64,000 nucleotides of DNA from Grimontia marina (GTDB lineage: Bacteria > Pseudomonadota > Gammaproteobacteria > Enterobacterales > Vibrionaceae): positions 1-64,000 of the forward strand of contig NZ_FIZY01000027.1 in the NCBI RefSeq assembly GCF_900060185.1, given 5' to 3'. Under the pieces are notes generated by a model, which searched no databases, was not told the origin of the DNA, and saw nothing but the letters and a program-made list of their open reading frames with translations. Made by a program: the position numbers and the translations under genes. Numbering within the stretch: the first letter of the stretch is position 1; each line of letters opens with the position of its first letter. Below are positions 33,114-43,164 of the stretch, in pieces.

Positions 33114-35114
33114 TTACATTTGTGGCATGTTGCAGTAAAAGACATCGCTGACGTCTTCACAGCTCCACTGGAATATCCACAAGCCAGTGTTGCGGTCGGA
33201 ACCAAGAATGTATTGCTCTCCGCCCACCTCGGTCACATGAACACCCCAGAAGTTAGAACCGCTGGAATCCACATATTCATCACCCGCAATAAAGCGACCG
33301 ACTTCGTGCATGTTCCATGAATTTACCCCTTCGCCTCTGGCGTTGGTATGCAGGTGGCCTTCACGCCATTCCACCGCGCGCATACCCAGTGAATACCAAG
33401 AGATAAACGCACGGTTAGGATATTGAGGGTCAATTTCAAGATTATGCATGGTCAGATCGCCGGCACCGGTTGCCAACTCAGGATCGGTAAGCTCTGACGG
33501 CGCGTAGTAACCGATTTCTCCCAGATAGCCCACGGTGCGGGTATCACCGTCACGGCCATATTTCACCGTCACGTCCTCATTTTTGTTGTTGAGCACATGT
33601 AGATAACCCCAGCCGTCAAAAGCGGCACCGAGTGTAGCAACCAAGCCCCAAGTGTCGACGGTTGGCAGCGGCGGGTTGTCCGCTTCATTGTCTGGGCAAA
33701 GGGCAGGGTCATAACCTTCGATACCCAGGATAGCGTAGGCACTTGAACGGGGAACGAACACCATGGGAACGCCACCATCAACCAGCATAGAAACGGTGGC
33801 ATCACAACGGCCTTCTGCGGCGGCGTTAAATACAATACCGGCTTGATAACCCGCGGCCTCAATAGTTTGGGCTTTCGTCGTAAAGGCACACTCTCCACGT
33901 TCAATGACAGCGATAGAAGCGCCTGTTTCACTTGCTGGTGTCAATGCACTGCCACACGCAAGCCCGACGAATGCAGTCTGCCCCACAAGGGATTCGATAT
34001 CTGCCCCCGGACCGACTTGAGGCACATTGTTGCCTTGTGAAGCAGCGTAGTCTTCGCCATTGACAGTGACAGCAGAATAGAGCGAATCGAAGTCCTCATC
34101 ACCACCAAAGATTTTGTCAAAGCCTGGTCCACCAAAGACGGCAGCATGCGCATTACCCTCCGCGGGGCTGGAATCCAGAACAGGATCAGGGTCTGGATAG
34201 GTGGAGTCTTTGATGAATACTGGATTGTTCGGATCGTTGACATCCAGTACGACAAAACCGGCGTCCCAGTAGGAAAGCACGGCATGCCAATCTTCCCCTT
34301 CACCTGAGTCCATGTCGTTCACCCAGATATCATGAAGAAGAGAAGCTGCAAATGTCCCGGTGAACAGTTGGCCGTCATCAGCAATTTCCGGGTTCGTTTC
34401 CAGCCAATCTTCAATGCCGGTTTCTCCCAGTAATTTCGGAGATTGTGGCTTCGAGATGTCGGCGATTTTCAGGTCGTTGGCCGCGATATCATCAACAATC
34501 AGCAAATAGGTTTTACCGTTTGCTGGCTGCCATGCAAACGTATTGTGAACAGGGAAATCCAGGAAGTTCTGTTTCAGCGCATGAGGGTTGGTTGGGTCGG
34601 AAACGTCCCACAATGAAATGCCGCCTTGTCCGCGCTGAGGTGCTTTACCTGCCAGCTTTCCACATGGTTCCAGTGTATGGATAAGGACGTCTTTACCCGC
34701 GATGGAGTAAACCTTCACATCGTTGATGCGGGTGTTCGGTGGCGACTTGATCATCTTGACTGTCACCGGGTTCGCAGGGTCTCTGATGTCGGAGATGTAA
34801 ACACCCGAACGGTCACAGGTGGGCTCTTGGAAAGTGCCTACATAAGCGAAGCCTTTGTGTGCCCAGACATCCGTGTATCTCCCGTCTGAAATTCCCCCTA
34901 ATGTATCTCTGCCTATGACAGAGAAGCCATAGTTCACGTTGCTGGGGATGTGTCCATCGGGGTTGGGGGTGTCATGAAGGAGGTGTTTGTTATCGGCCTT
35001 GCTTCCGTCTGCGGTGGCATCTTCATGACCATAAGCGGGGGAAAGTGAGAGGGTCATGGTTAGAGCGGCGGCCAGAGGAGTGGCGAGCCATTGCCGTTTC
35101 ATCATCCACGTCAT
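33114..35114 (-). CDS. Secreted LVIVD-repeat protein with protease-associated domain
   Basis: A 666-residue exported protein. A signal peptide (about 1-29) ends at PAYGHE. The body has LVIVD/beta-propeller-type repeats with D-V-N/S-D-P-x-N-P units: ISDIRDPANPVTVK, LWDVSDPTNPHALK, IADISKPQSPKLL and VLDVNDPNNPVFIK. A PA (protease-associated) domain, at about 390-475, is inserted: GLACGSALTPASETGASIAVIERGECAFTTKAQTIEAAGYQAGIV. Several cysteines suggest disulfides. The C-terminus resumes the propeller (RAVEWREGHLH). Such proteins are secreted or surface-bound; the function is unknown. There is no obvious operon partner. Confidence 0.75.
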   Translation of the reverse strand: MTWMMKRQWLATPLAAALTMTLSLSPAYGHEDATADGSKADNKHLLHDTPNPDGHIPSNVNYGFSVIGRDTLGGISDGRYTDVWAHKGFAYVGTFQEPTCDRSGVYISDIRDPANPVTVKMIKSPPNTRINDVKVYSIAGKDVLIHTLEPCGKLAGKAPQRGQGGISLWDVSDPTNPHALKQNFLDFPVHNTFAWQPANGKTYLLIVDDIAANDLKIADISKPQSPKLLGETGIEDWLETNPEIADDGQLFTGTFAASLLHDIWVNDMDSGEGEDWHAVLSYWDAGFVVLDVNDPNNPVFIKDSTYPDPDPVLDSSPAEGNAHAAVFGGPGFDKIFGGDEDFDSLYSAVTVNGEDYAASQGNNVPQVGPGADIESLVGQTAFVGLACGSALTPASETGASIAVIERGECAFTTKAQTIEAAGYQAGIVFNAAAEGRCDATVSMLVDGGVPMVFVPRSSAYAILGIEGYDPALCPDNEADNPPLPTVDTWGLVATLGAAFDGWGYLHVLNNKNEDVTVKYGRDGDTRTVGYLGEIGYYAPSELTDPELATGAGDLTMHNLEIDPQYPNRAFISWYSLGMRAVEWREGHLHTNARGEGVNSWNMHEVGRFIAGDEYVDSSGSNFWGVHVTEVGGEQYILGSDRNTGLWIFQWSCEDVSDVFYCNMPQM

Positions 35115-35305
35115 GATTGTTCCTTCTTCAATGGTTAGAAAGAGCGGCTGCGATTCTGTGCTTATTGAAGCTATGTCTAATGCAGCAACAGCTAATATCT
35201 AGCACATAAAAATCGGGCTTCGTGTGGGCGTGAGTGCGGTATGCGGAAAATAAGGCGAAGTGACAATAAATTGGACAGTGACGTAAAACTTGCCGACATG
35301 AGATG

Positions 35306-35336
35306 TAAAAAAGCGGCTTACATCCTTAAGCCGCTG
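35306..35336 (-). terminator. Terminator of the Lon-like protease gene
   Basis: On the minus strand AGCGGCTTA, a six-base loop and TAAGCCGCT are followed by a T-run (plus-strand A-run at 35307-35311). Confidence 0.8.
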
Positions 35337-35350
35337 TATCTATGTATAAA

Positions 35351-37729
35351 TTAGCTTTTCTTTTTGTCCTTGTTGCGCAGGCTTTCAAGTGACAGGTGTG
35401 CCTTATGTAGCACGGTGTCAGGCTTGAACTTGCCTTTGCTGTCTGGCTTACCGGCGGATATGCCGGTGAACAGTTCGATAGCTTCGCTGACATGGTCAAT
35501 CGCGTAGATGTGGAATTTGCCTTTCTCAACGGCATGGATGATGTCTTTACGCAGCATCAGGTTATGCACGTTAGAGCGGGGAATAATCACACCTTGTGAA
35601 GACTTTGGCCCTTTGATGGTACAAACATCGAAGAAGCCTTCGATTTTCTCGTTCACACCACCAATCGGCTGTGCCTGACCAAACTGGTTCATTGAACCTG
35701 TAATAGACAGATCCTGACGCAGCGGTACACCTGAAATCGCAGACACAATGGCACAAAATTCCGCCATAGAAGCGCTATCGCCATCCACACCGCCGTAAGA
35801 CTGCTCAAACGTAATGCGGGTGGTGAGTGGTATTTTCGCTTGCTTACCCAACAGCGACGACAGGTAAGCAGTCAGGATCATCACACCTTTAGAGTGAATA
35901 CTGCCGCCCAGCTCAACACTGCGCTCGATATCCAGCACCGCACCATCACCAAACGAGGTCGTTGCGGTGATTCGGTTCGGTGCACCAAAGCTAAAATCAT
36001 TGGTTGCCAGAACAGACAGTGCGTTCACCTGACCCACGGCTTTGCCTTTGGTATCAATCAGTGTGGTGCCTGTAGTGAAACCTTCCATGACGTGGTCACG
36101 CAATCGGCTAACGCGCATATCGCGGCTCGCCAGCGCCTTTTCGACGTGGGATGCTCGGATGATGTTGGCATTGCTGACTTTTGCCTGATAGTTTGATTCG
36201 CGCAGCAGGTTGGCAATGTCAGCAGAGTGCAGGGAAAGTTTATCCTGATCGCCGGACTGACGACTGCTGTGCTCAATGATCCGGCCAATGGCACCTGGGT
36301 CGCAATGCAGCAGGTTGTTGTCGTGACAAATGCTGGAAATGAGCATAGCGTACTTCATTTCGCTATTTTCATTGCGTGGCATGTCGTCTTCAAAATCTGC
36401 GGTGACACGGAATAGCTCACTGAACTCTGCATCATAGTTCTGCAGCAGCTTGTACGTGTGGTAGTCACCGAACAGGATGATTTTTACGTCCAGTGGAATT
36501 GGCTCTGGCTCAAGCGAGATAGTGCCACTCAGCGTCACTTCACGTTCCAAAGAACTGAGCGAGGCTTTGCGCGAGCTTAGTGCGCGCTTTAAGCCATCCC
36601 AAACGTAAGGGCGCTCAAGAACTTTCACTGCATCGATCAAAAGCACACCGCCATTGGCACGATGGATACTGCCTGGACGGATCAGCGAGAAATCGGTGAA
36701 TACCGTGCCTTTGTAGGTCGCATTTTCGACGTAGCCGAAAATGTTGTGGTACGTCGGGCTGTCTTCCACGATAACCGGTGGCACTTCTTCTTCCTGCGCG
36801 ACCAGCACATTGACTTGATAGCGACGCGGCAATTTCTTATCCAGCGCTGCATAGGCGAGGGCGGCTTGCTCTTCGCTTTCCTGCAGGAAGATATCGAGAT
36901 TTTCCAGCACATCGCCCTGCATTTCTTTCAGGTATTTCTTCACCTGAGGCAGGTCAGAATAGGACTCGATCAACTTAACCATATGATGGGAAATCGCTTC
37001 GTTAGCAATTTCTTCATCCAGCTTTTGCTGTTTCTCGGCGTAGGTTTCTTCCCACTCGGTGAGTTTGCGTACCAGACCGCGGAGTTGGATTTCCAGATCT
37101 CGAATAGCCTGATCGAAATGCTCCTGTTCTTTCTGAGAAAGAGCATCGAAGGTCTCTTCGGTATGTGGTTCCTCACCGTTTAAGGCAATAAACTGATAGT
37201 CGCCGGAAGTGGTGATCGAAAGGCTGACGCTTTGCAGCTTCGCCTCTTGGCTAAGTTCTGCCAACGCACCTTCCTGCATCTCAGTCAGGCGGTTTTTCAG
37301 AGCATCTGCACGGGAGTAATACATCTCGTTGTCAAAGGCGAGTTGCAGGGATTTGCCCAAGCGACCCATCATTTTCTCGATGTCTTTTTTCAGCTTCAGG
37401 CCACGGCCGGCAGGCACCTGCAGCACTTTAGGGATGCGCGAATCCTGAAAGTTGGCGACATAACACCAGTCATAAACCGGATGGGCATATTGCCAATGAC
37501 GGCTGAGATAGCGCATCACCATGGTGCGCTTGCCGAGACCGTTCTGGCCGACTGCGTAGATGTTGTAGCCTTTTTCCTTAATGGACATCGCAAACTCAAC
37601 GGCCTGACGGGCGCGATCCTGTCCCACAATCTCTTCGAGTGGTTCAAGATGCTTGGTAGATGAAACGTCGAGTTTGGTCAGTTGTGAAGTGCGATAGAGC
37701 ATGTCACTGGTTAATGGCTGATGTGGCAT
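35351..37729 (-). CDS. Lon-like ATP-dependent protease (LonB/LonH type)
   Basis: A 792-residue AAA+ protease related to E. coli YcbZ. The N-terminal part has a Walker A-like GQNGLGKRTM at about residue 60 and a long inserted coiled-coil region at about 100-280. The ATPase core resumes with GGVLLIDAVKVLERPYVWDGLKRAL (Walker B-like) and FGDYHTYKLLQ. The C-terminal Lon protease domain carries Ser652 in GDSASMAEF and Lys695 in GGVNEKIEGF, spaced as in Lon. It probably degrades misfolded or specific proteins in the cytosol; substrates are unknown. It is a monocistronic gene with a terminator downstream. Confidence 0.9.
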   Translation of the reverse strand: MPHQPLTSDMLYRTSQLTKLDVSSTKHLEPLEEIVGQDRARQAVEFAMSIKEKGYNIYAVGQNGLGKRTMVMRYLSRHWQYAHPVYDWCYVANFQDSRIPKVLQVPAGRGLKLKKDIEKMMGRLGKSLQLAFDNEMYYSRADALKNRLTEMQEGALAELSQEAKLQSVSLSITTSGDYQFIALNGEEPHTEETFDALSQKEQEHFDQAIRDLEIQLRGLVRKLTEWEETYAEKQQKLDEEIANEAISHHMVKLIESYSDLPQVKKYLKEMQGDVLENLDIFLQESEEQAALAYAALDKKLPRRYQVNVLVAQEEEVPPVIVEDSPTYHNIFGYVENATYKGTVFTDFSLIRPGSIHRANGGVLLIDAVKVLERPYVWDGLKRALSSRKASLSSLEREVTLSGTISLEPEPIPLDVKIILFGDYHTYKLLQNYDAEFSELFRVTADFEDDMPRNENSEMKYAMLISSICHDNNLLHCDPGAIGRIIEHSSRQSGDQDKLSLHSADIANLLRESNYQAKVSNANIIRASHVEKALASRDMRVSRLRDHVMEGFTTGTTLIDTKGKAVGQVNALSVLATNDFSFGAPNRITATTSFGDGAVLDIERSVELGGSIHSKGVMILTAYLSSLLGKQAKIPLTTRITFEQSYGGVDGDSASMAEFCAIVSAISGVPLRQDLSITGSMNQFGQAQPIGGVNEKIEGFFDVCTIKGPKSSQGVIIPRSNVHNLMLRKDIIHAVEKGKFHIYAIDHVSEAIELFTGISAGKPDSKGKFKPDTVLHKAHLSLESLRNKDKKKS

Positions 37730-37908
37730 AGCGCTCTCCTTTCACTGTGTTTCTCATGAAACTCAGTGTAGCGCCGTTAACTTACTGATTTTGAGCTAAA
37801 GAATCGCAGACGTGTTGGCATTGTGGGCTGGCGCACTATATTCACTGGTTTATGGTGAACAAGTGCGCAAAAAGTAGTCGATATGGTTCAGCTTTTGGGA
37901 GCAAGGAA

Positions 37909-38676
37909 TCAGTGCGCTGTCCAACCGCCGTCGATCGTTATGGCCTGTGCTGTGATGTTCTTCGCGGCAGGAGAGCAGAGAAAAAGGGCAGTTTCGGCTA
38001 ACTCATTAAGATCAATGAAGGCTTTTTTGGGCATGGGTTTAAGCATGATGGTGTTGATGACTTCCTCTTCCGTGATGCCGTGATTTTGTGCCTGTGCCGT
38101 GATTTGGTTTTCGACAAGTGGCGTCTTTACGTAGGAAGGGCAAAGCGTGTTGATGGTGACATCATGCTCTGAACTTTCCAACGCGATGGTCTTGGAAAAG
38201 CCCAACAAGCCATGTTTCGCAGACACGTAGGCGGATTTATATGGCGAGGCGACAAGGCTGTGGATGGAGCCAACATTGATGATTCGCCCAAAATTGCGTT
38301 CATACATCGAGGGGAGAAAGGCTTTGGTCAGCATGGCTGGGCCGCAAAGCAAAATGTCGATGATAAGACGCCATTTTTCCTCGGGGAATTGCTCCAGCGC
38401 GGAGACAAATTGAATACCTGCATTGTTAACGAGAATATCGACAGGCGCATCGACACGTGAAGGAGCAGAAGCCAATTGCTCGGAGTGAGTGACATCGAGC
38501 TCTACGCCCTGAACATCTACGTCGAACTGGCTTTTTAGTTTAGTGACGGCGTTATCCAGCGCTTCTTTGTTGATATCAGATAGAGTGATCTTATGGCCTG
38601 CCTGCGCGAACCCCTGCGCCATACCAAAGCCAATTCCGCTTGCACCACCGGTAATAAATACATGTTTTGCCGCCAT
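37909..38676 (-). CDS. hbdH: 3-hydroxybutyrate dehydrogenase
   Basis: A 255-residue SDR enzyme expected to interconvert D-3-hydroxybutyrate and acetoacetate with NAD, as in polyhydroxybutyrate or ketone use. Marks are TGGASGIGFGMAQGF at 10-24, VNNAGIQFVSALEQFPEEKW, the catalytic Ser in INVGSIHSLVASPYKSAYVSAKHG with the Tyr-Lys pair, and LCPSYVKTPLVENQI, a region characteristic of hydroxybutyrate dehydrogenases. No PHB synthase or CoA transferase is adjacent, so the assignment rests on sequence alone. Confidence 0.85.
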   Translation of the reverse strand: MAAKHVFITGGASGIGFGMAQGFAQAGHKITLSDINKEALDNAVTKLKSQFDVDVQGVELDVTHSEQLASAPSRVDAPVDILVNNAGIQFVSALEQFPEEKWRLIIDILLCGPAMLTKAFLPSMYERNFGRIINVGSIHSLVASPYKSAYVSAKHGLLGFSKTIALESSEHDVTINTLCPSYVKTPLVENQITAQAQNHGITEEEVINTIMLKPMPKKAFIDLNELAETALFLCSPAAKNITAQAITIDGGWTAH

Positions 38677-38775
38677 TTCTGTTCTCCCTAACGTTGGCTG
38701 GTTTATCCAACGTTAAGGGTAGACAAGAAATGTGGCAATCCGTAGTAGTACGCAAATGGCGCGTGAAGTGAACAC

Positions 38776-39705
38776 TTATGACTTTGAAGGTTTCATTTTG
38801 CTGGCCAAGCTAAAGAATCCCACTATGACAAGTCCTGCAACCAATCCAATCAAGCCATTGAGTAGCGTTGGCACCAGCGCGGAAATCACAGTGCCGACGG
38901 TCGGTATCAGCGCAGTCTCCTGTGCGGCGTCTGTAATGAGCTCAGATAGCACATGAACGCCGTGTGTGAGAATGCCACCGCCCACCAAGAACATCGCGAT
39001 GGTGCCGACAATAGACAGCCCTTTCATCAGGTAGGGTGCAAAGGAGAGCAGACCACGGCCTACGGTTTGTTTGATACTGCCCGCTTTCTGGCTGAGATAA
39101 AGTCCGGCATCATCGATTTTGACAATCACGGCGACCAAGCCATAAACACCTATCGTCATTAAAAACGCGATGCCAAACAGAGTGACAACTTGGGTGAGGA
39201 AGGTAGCTTCTGATACTACACCCAAGGTGATGACAATGATTTCGGCGGAAAGGATAAAGTCAGTCCGGATCGCGCCTTTTATTTTCTGCGCTTCGTATTC
39301 TGCGGCGTCCAGCGTAGCAGTATTGAAGTCCTGCGCTTCACTGGCAGGATGTTCTTCTTTTTTGTGAAAGAAGGTATGCAGTACTTTCTCTGCTCCTTCG
39401 TAACAAAGAAAAAGACCGCCGAGCATAAGAAGAGGGGTGATCAGCCAAGGTGCAATGGCACTGATTGCGAGGGCCGCAGGCACCAGTATCAGTTTATTGA
39501 GAAAGGATCCTTTGGCGACGGCCCAGACGACGGGTAACTCTCTGTCAGCTTTGACGCCGGAAACTTGTTCGGTATTAAGGGCAAGATCATCTCCCAATAC
39601 ACCGGCAGTTTTCTTCGCGGCGATTTTACTCATGACAGAAACGTCATCCAGAATCGTGGCAATGTCATCAAGCAGTGTAAGAAGGCTGGCTCCTGCCATG
39701 GTCAT
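38776..39705 (-). CDS. DUF808 family inner-membrane protein
   Basis: A 309-residue membrane protein of the DUF808 (YedI-like) family. The N-terminal signature is [38 protein letters not shown], followed by [23 protein letters not shown]. It has about six hydrophobic spans and basic loops ([22 protein letters not shown], which includes His residues). The molecular role of this family is not known to me. It is downstream of the threonine aldolase gene but separated by a terminator, so it is probably a separate unit. Confidence 0.8.
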   Translation of the reverse strand: MTMAGASLLTLLDDIATILDDVSVMSKIAAKKTAGVLGDDLALNTEQVSGVKADRELPVVWAVAKGSFLNKLILVPAALAISAIAPWLITPLLMLGGLFLCYEGAEKVLHTFFHKKEEHPASEAQDFNTATLDAAEYEAQKIKGAIRTDFILSAEIIVITLGVVSEATFLTQVVTLFGIAFLMTIGVYGLVAVIVKIDDAGLYLSQKAGSIKQTVGRGLLSFAPYLMKGLSIVGTIAMFLVGGGILTHGVHVLSELITDAAQETALIPTVGTVISALVPTLLNGLIGLVAGLVIVGFFSLASKMKPSKS

Positions 39706-39725
39706 TCCTCTTTTATCTATGTAAA

Positions 39726-39748
39726 AAGAGGCGGAAAACCGCCTCTCT
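39726..39748 (-). terminator. Terminator of the threonine aldolase gene
   Basis: On the minus strand AGAGGCGG-TTTT-CCGCCTCT is followed by TTTTTAC. Confidence 0.85.
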
Positions 39749-39768
39749 CTTCGTTATTTACTTCCAGC

Positions 39769-40779
39769 TCAGAGCTGTTTTTCGATAGCCGAAAGTAGCG
39801 TATCTATGTCTGATTTCGTCACGTCTTTGTGAGTCACAAAACGCATCGCCTTGTAAGATGGGGAAACCAGAATCCCCTGTTCTTTCAACACGGATGCAAT
39901 CGCACTAATGTCGATATGTGCCGCAACGTCGGCGTAAACAATGTTGGTTTGAACTGGGTAAATAAAGGTATTGAAACCCGGAATCGCCCCGAGATTTTCA
40001 GACAGATATCGGGCGTTGTCGTGATCATCTTTGAGACGTTCGACATTTTCAGTCAGGGCAATCTTACCCGCTGCCGCCAAAATGCCAGCCTGACGCATCC
40101 CACCACCCACCATTTTACGCAGTCGACGTGCACGCTGAATGCAGTCAGCATCACCTAACAGCAAAGAGCCAATCGGTGCCCCTAGACCTTTTGACAAACA
40201 AATGGTCATGGAGTCGAAATGCTGGCTGATTTCTTTGATGTCTGCGCCCAACGCTACGGATGCGTTGTAAACACGAGCGCCATCTAAATGGAGTTTCAGG
40301 TTGTGCTGATTCACGAATTCTCGCGCTCTCGCCAGATATTCCAAAGGTAGCACTTTCCCACCTATGGTGTTTTCCAAGCTGAGAAGTTTGGTGCGCGCAA
40401 AATGAGAGTCATCCGGTTTAACCGCTGCCGCGAGCTTTTCAAAGCATAGGGTTCCGTCTTTGTTGTTCTCGATGGGTTGAGGTTGAACAGAGCCCAGTAC
40501 CGCTGCACCACCTGCCTCGTACTTGTAATTGTGCGCTTGTTGACCGCACAAATATTCGTCACCACGCTCACAATGTGCCAGAATACCCAGCAAGTTCGCT
40601 TGGGTCCCCGATGAGGTAAATACTGCTGCCTCAAAACCGTGGCGCTCAGCAGCCCACTGCTCCAGCTCATTGACCGTTGGGTCGTCACCATATACGTCAT
40701 CACCCACGGGTGCGTTAGCCATGGCTTCGCGCATTTTTTGATCCGGCTGTGTCACTGTGTCTGAGCGGAAATCAATCAT
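39769..40779 (-). CDS. ltaE: Low-specificity L-threonine aldolase
   Basis: A 336-residue PLP enzyme that cleaves L-threonine and allo-threonine to glycine and acetaldehyde. It begins MIDFRSDTVTQPDQKMREAMANAPVGDDVYGDDPTVN, the typical start of the family. HLDGARVYNASVALG precedes the PLP Lys in MTICLSKGLGAPIGSLLLG. Length is normal. The gene is transcribed alone with a terminator downstream. Confidence 0.95.
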   Translation of the reverse strand: MIDFRSDTVTQPDQKMREAMANAPVGDDVYGDDPTVNELEQWAAERHGFEAAVFTSSGTQANLLGILAHCERGDEYLCGQQAHNYKYEAGGAAVLGSVQPQPIENNKDGTLCFEKLAAAVKPDDSHFARTKLLSLENTIGGKVLPLEYLARAREFVNQHNLKLHLDGARVYNASVALGADIKEISQHFDSMTICLSKGLGAPIGSLLLGDADCIQRARRLRKMVGGGMRQAGILAAAGKIALTENVERLKDDHDNARYLSENLGAIPGFNTFIYPVQTNIVYADVAAHIDISAIASVLKEQGILVSPSYKAMRFVTHKDVTKSDIDTLLSAIEKQL

Positions 40780-40918
40780 TCTTATCTGTCCTGATTACAA
40801 CTATGATCGAGTAAGCAGATTACTCCTGATTGAAGAAAAAGTAATTACAAAACATTGGAATCATCCTACTCGTCTATATCTTGAGCCACAGAATGGGCGA
40901 CGGTAAAACAAGGAAATT

Positions 40919-41656
40919 ATGCCCATGGAATGGTCTTGGCTTTTCATCTCTTTAGCTTGTCTGGTCACGGGTTTTTCCAAATTCTCCGTCGGTGGATTAG
41001 GGCTGGTTATTCTCCCGTTGATGATGCTCGCTTTCCCAGGACCTGAGGCCTTGGCTGTCATCGTGCCGCTATACCTACTTACTGATTTCATTGCCGTCCT
41101 GACTTATCGGAAAAACATTAATTGGTCTGTTTTAGCAAGGCTAATCCCCTTTGGCGCAGTAGGTGTGGCATTAGGCACCGTTGTGCTTGGCAACATTGAC
41201 GCGCGAACCTTTATGACAGTACTGGGGCTGCTTATTTTTGCGTTGCTGGGACTTTCTATTTGGCTGGACTATCGTCCGCTTCCTATCTTTACCAATCGCT
41301 ATGCGGCAAGTATTGCAGGTATGTTGTGCGGATTTGTTGGGGTGTTAGCGAATGCGGCTGGCCCGTTGATGGGATTGTTTCTTCTTGAACAGAAAATGGA
41401 GAAGTCTGCCTATGTGGCAACCCGTGTTTGGGCCTTCATGACGCTCAACATTATGAAGCTGGTGGGCTTGGTTTACTTAGGGTTAGTCAATGCGGAGACA
41501 TTACAGGGGAGTGCAGTTGGCTTACCTGCTCTGTTCATTGGTATGTTCTTTGGCTATAAATTCTTTGCCCGTATCTCACCAGAACAACTGAAAATGATTG
41601 TCCGGGGAGCGATTTCGCTAAGTGCTGCACATATGCTGTTTTTCAAATCGAATTGA
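40919..41656 (+). CDS. TauE/SafE-family membrane transporter
   Basis: A 245-residue membrane protein with about seven or eight hydrophobic spans, of the sulfite exporter TauE/SafE group. Marks are GFSKFSVGGLGLVILPLMML in the first repeat and AASIAGMLCGFVGVLANAAGPLMGLFLLEQ in the second. Members move sulfite, sulfoacetate or other organosulfur anions; the substrate here is unknown. The start is ATG at 40919 with AAGGAAATT upstream. It is a single gene, ending at a two-way terminator. Confidence 0.85.
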   Translation: MPMEWSWLFISLACLVTGFSKFSVGGLGLVILPLMMLAFPGPEALAVIVPLYLLTDFIAVLTYRKNINWSVLARLIPFGAVGVALGTVVLGNIDARTFMTVLGLLIFALLGLSIWLDYRPLPIFTNRYAASIAGMLCGFVGVLANAAGPLMGLFLLEQKMEKSAYVATRVWAFMTLNIMKLVGLVYLGLVNAETLQGSAVGLPALFIGMFFGYKFFARISPEQLKMIVRGAISLSAAHMLFFKSN

Positions 41657-41672
41657 GCACAGTAACAAAGCA

Positions 41673-41706
41673 GAAAGCCGCGGCAATGACCGCGGCTTTC
41701 TTGTTT
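41673..41706. terminator. Bidirectional terminator
   Basis: GAAAGCCGCGG and CCGCGGCTTTC with a six-base loop lie between the convergent TauE-like and PotD-like genes. Confidence 0.8.
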
Positions 41707-41719
41707 CACGAAAAGCGAA

Positions 41720-42763
41720 CTAGCTTTTCAGCAGTTGCCAATAACGGTTGTAGATGCTGACTGCTTCACCCACATCGTTCGTGAATTCGCCTTTTTCAAC
41801 ATCTTCGTCTGATGGGAAAATTACATTGTTCTCAGTGTATTCCGCAGACAGTTTTTCTTTTGCACGTTTGCTTGGTGCTGGGTAACCCAGTTCTTCGACC
41901 ATTGCTGCTTGGTTTTCAGGGCGGTACAGGAAGTCGATGAACTTATGTGCCAGATCGACCTTCTCAGCGCCTTTCGGAATGATAAAGTTATCCATCCACA
42001 GGATTGAGCCTTCGTCTGGGTACACGAACTCGATGTTTTCCATCTCGGCTTGCGCCAGATAGGCGTTACCGTTCCACTGTTGACCGATACCGACTTCGCC
42101 GGTCACAAACGGTACGTGCGGTGCATCTGAGTTGTAAACCACGACATTAGGACGCAGATCTTTCAGCATTTCATACGCTTCTTTGATCTCTGCTTCGTTG
42201 GTGGTGTTGATGCTGTAGCCTTTGGCTTTCAGAGCCATCCCGAAAACATCTCGCACGTCGTCGAGCAGCATGATTTGGCCTGCGAACTCGTCGTTCCAAA
42301 GATCAGCCCATTTAGTCACATTGCTGCCATCAACGATGTCGCCGTTGTAACTGATAGCCGTCACGCCCCAGATATAGGGAAGGGAATAGTCATTGTTTTT
42401 GTCGAATGGTTGACCCATCAGACCAGGAATAATGTCCTTAACATGTGGGATTTTCGATTTATCGATTTTCGCCAACATGCCTTCGTCGCTCATGCGCTGG
42501 ATAAAGTATGTCGATGCAAACGCAAGGTCATAGCCTTTCCCATCAAGCAACTTCAGCTTGGTATACATGGATTCATTGTTTTCAAACGTTGAATAGTTAA
42601 CTGAAACATCGTACTCCTTTTCAAACGCCTTAATCACACCCATTGGCATGTACTCGGCCCAGTTGTAGATATTCAGTACTTCATTGTTTGCAGAAACGTT
42701 GAAAGAAACTGTTGCGGTAAGTGCGATGCTTGCCGCTTTCACCCCTTTAAGATATTGGTTCAT
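41720..42763 (-). CDS. potD: Polyamine ABC transporter substrate-binding protein
   Basis: A 347-residue periplasmic binding protein of the PotD/PotF family. A signal peptide (about 1-25) precedes VLNIYNWAEYMPMGVIKAFEKEY. Other marks are GYDLAFASTYFIQRMSDEGMLAKID, YIWGVTAISYNG and GQQWNGNAYLA, with aromatic and acidic residues (Trp, Tyr, Asp, Glu) that hold polyamine amino groups. It may carry spermidine, norspermidine or putrescine into the cell or act as a sensor subunit. No potABC genes are adjacent, so it is an orphan binder in this window. Confidence 0.85.
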   Translation of the reverse strand: MNQYLKGVKAASIALTATVSFNVSANNEVLNIYNWAEYMPMGVIKAFEKEYDVSVNYSTFENNESMYTKLKLLDGKGYDLAFASTYFIQRMSDEGMLAKIDKSKIPHVKDIIPGLMGQPFDKNNDYSLPYIWGVTAISYNGDIVDGSNVTKWADLWNDEFAGQIMLLDDVRDVFGMALKAKGYSINTTNEAEIKEAYEMLKDLRPNVVVYNSDAPHVPFVTGEVGIGQQWNGNAYLAQAEMENIEFVYPDEGSILWMDNFIIPKGAEKVDLAHKFIDFLYRPENQAAMVEELGYPAPSKRAKEKLSAEYTENNVIFPSDEDVEKGEFTNDVGEAVSIYNRYWQLLKS

Positions 42764-43164
42764 TTGGTTTTATCCTTAAGTGGCATACCCAAACTACCTT
42801 AAGGCACAGGCAGACATCCTTCCTTTTGCCTACGTGCTTCACTTATAGTGCCGTGTGGAGTAGAACCATTTACTCCGGAACCACAGAACCCCTTGTGAAA
42901 CCAGTCTTTTCGCTGAAAAAGCGCCTTGAGGTAGTTTGGGTATATACCAAGCTGAAAAATGAACGCGCATCATCAAAACATTTGTCCCCTCTGTCAATGA
43001 GAATCCCTTTGAAAAGGTAACAATTTGTGCGCCGCTCACAGCATCAACGAAGCCTGTTATTTTTGAGCTTGGTGAGGGAGCAAGAACCCCTTGCTTGCTA
43101 TGTGGCTTAGTGCGAATATTCGCCGTCTTTTTAATTAACCCTTTTAGCAGGATTTAGTCGCGAA
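42764..43164. repeat. Long imperfect inverted-repeat element, 42785-42943
   Basis: ATACCCAAACTACCTTAAGG at 42785-42804 is mirrored near 42923-42943 by CCTTGAGGTAGTTTGGGTAT, with one mismatch. Nested pairs occur inside, for example GCAC-A-GGC with GCC-TAC-GTGC and several GTGG/CCAC pieces. The whole 159 bases would fold into one long structure and look like a small non-coding repeat (MITE- or ERIC-like). No gene is seen in the gap; a separate promoter for the downstream oxidase is expected at 43000-43160. Confidence 0.55.
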
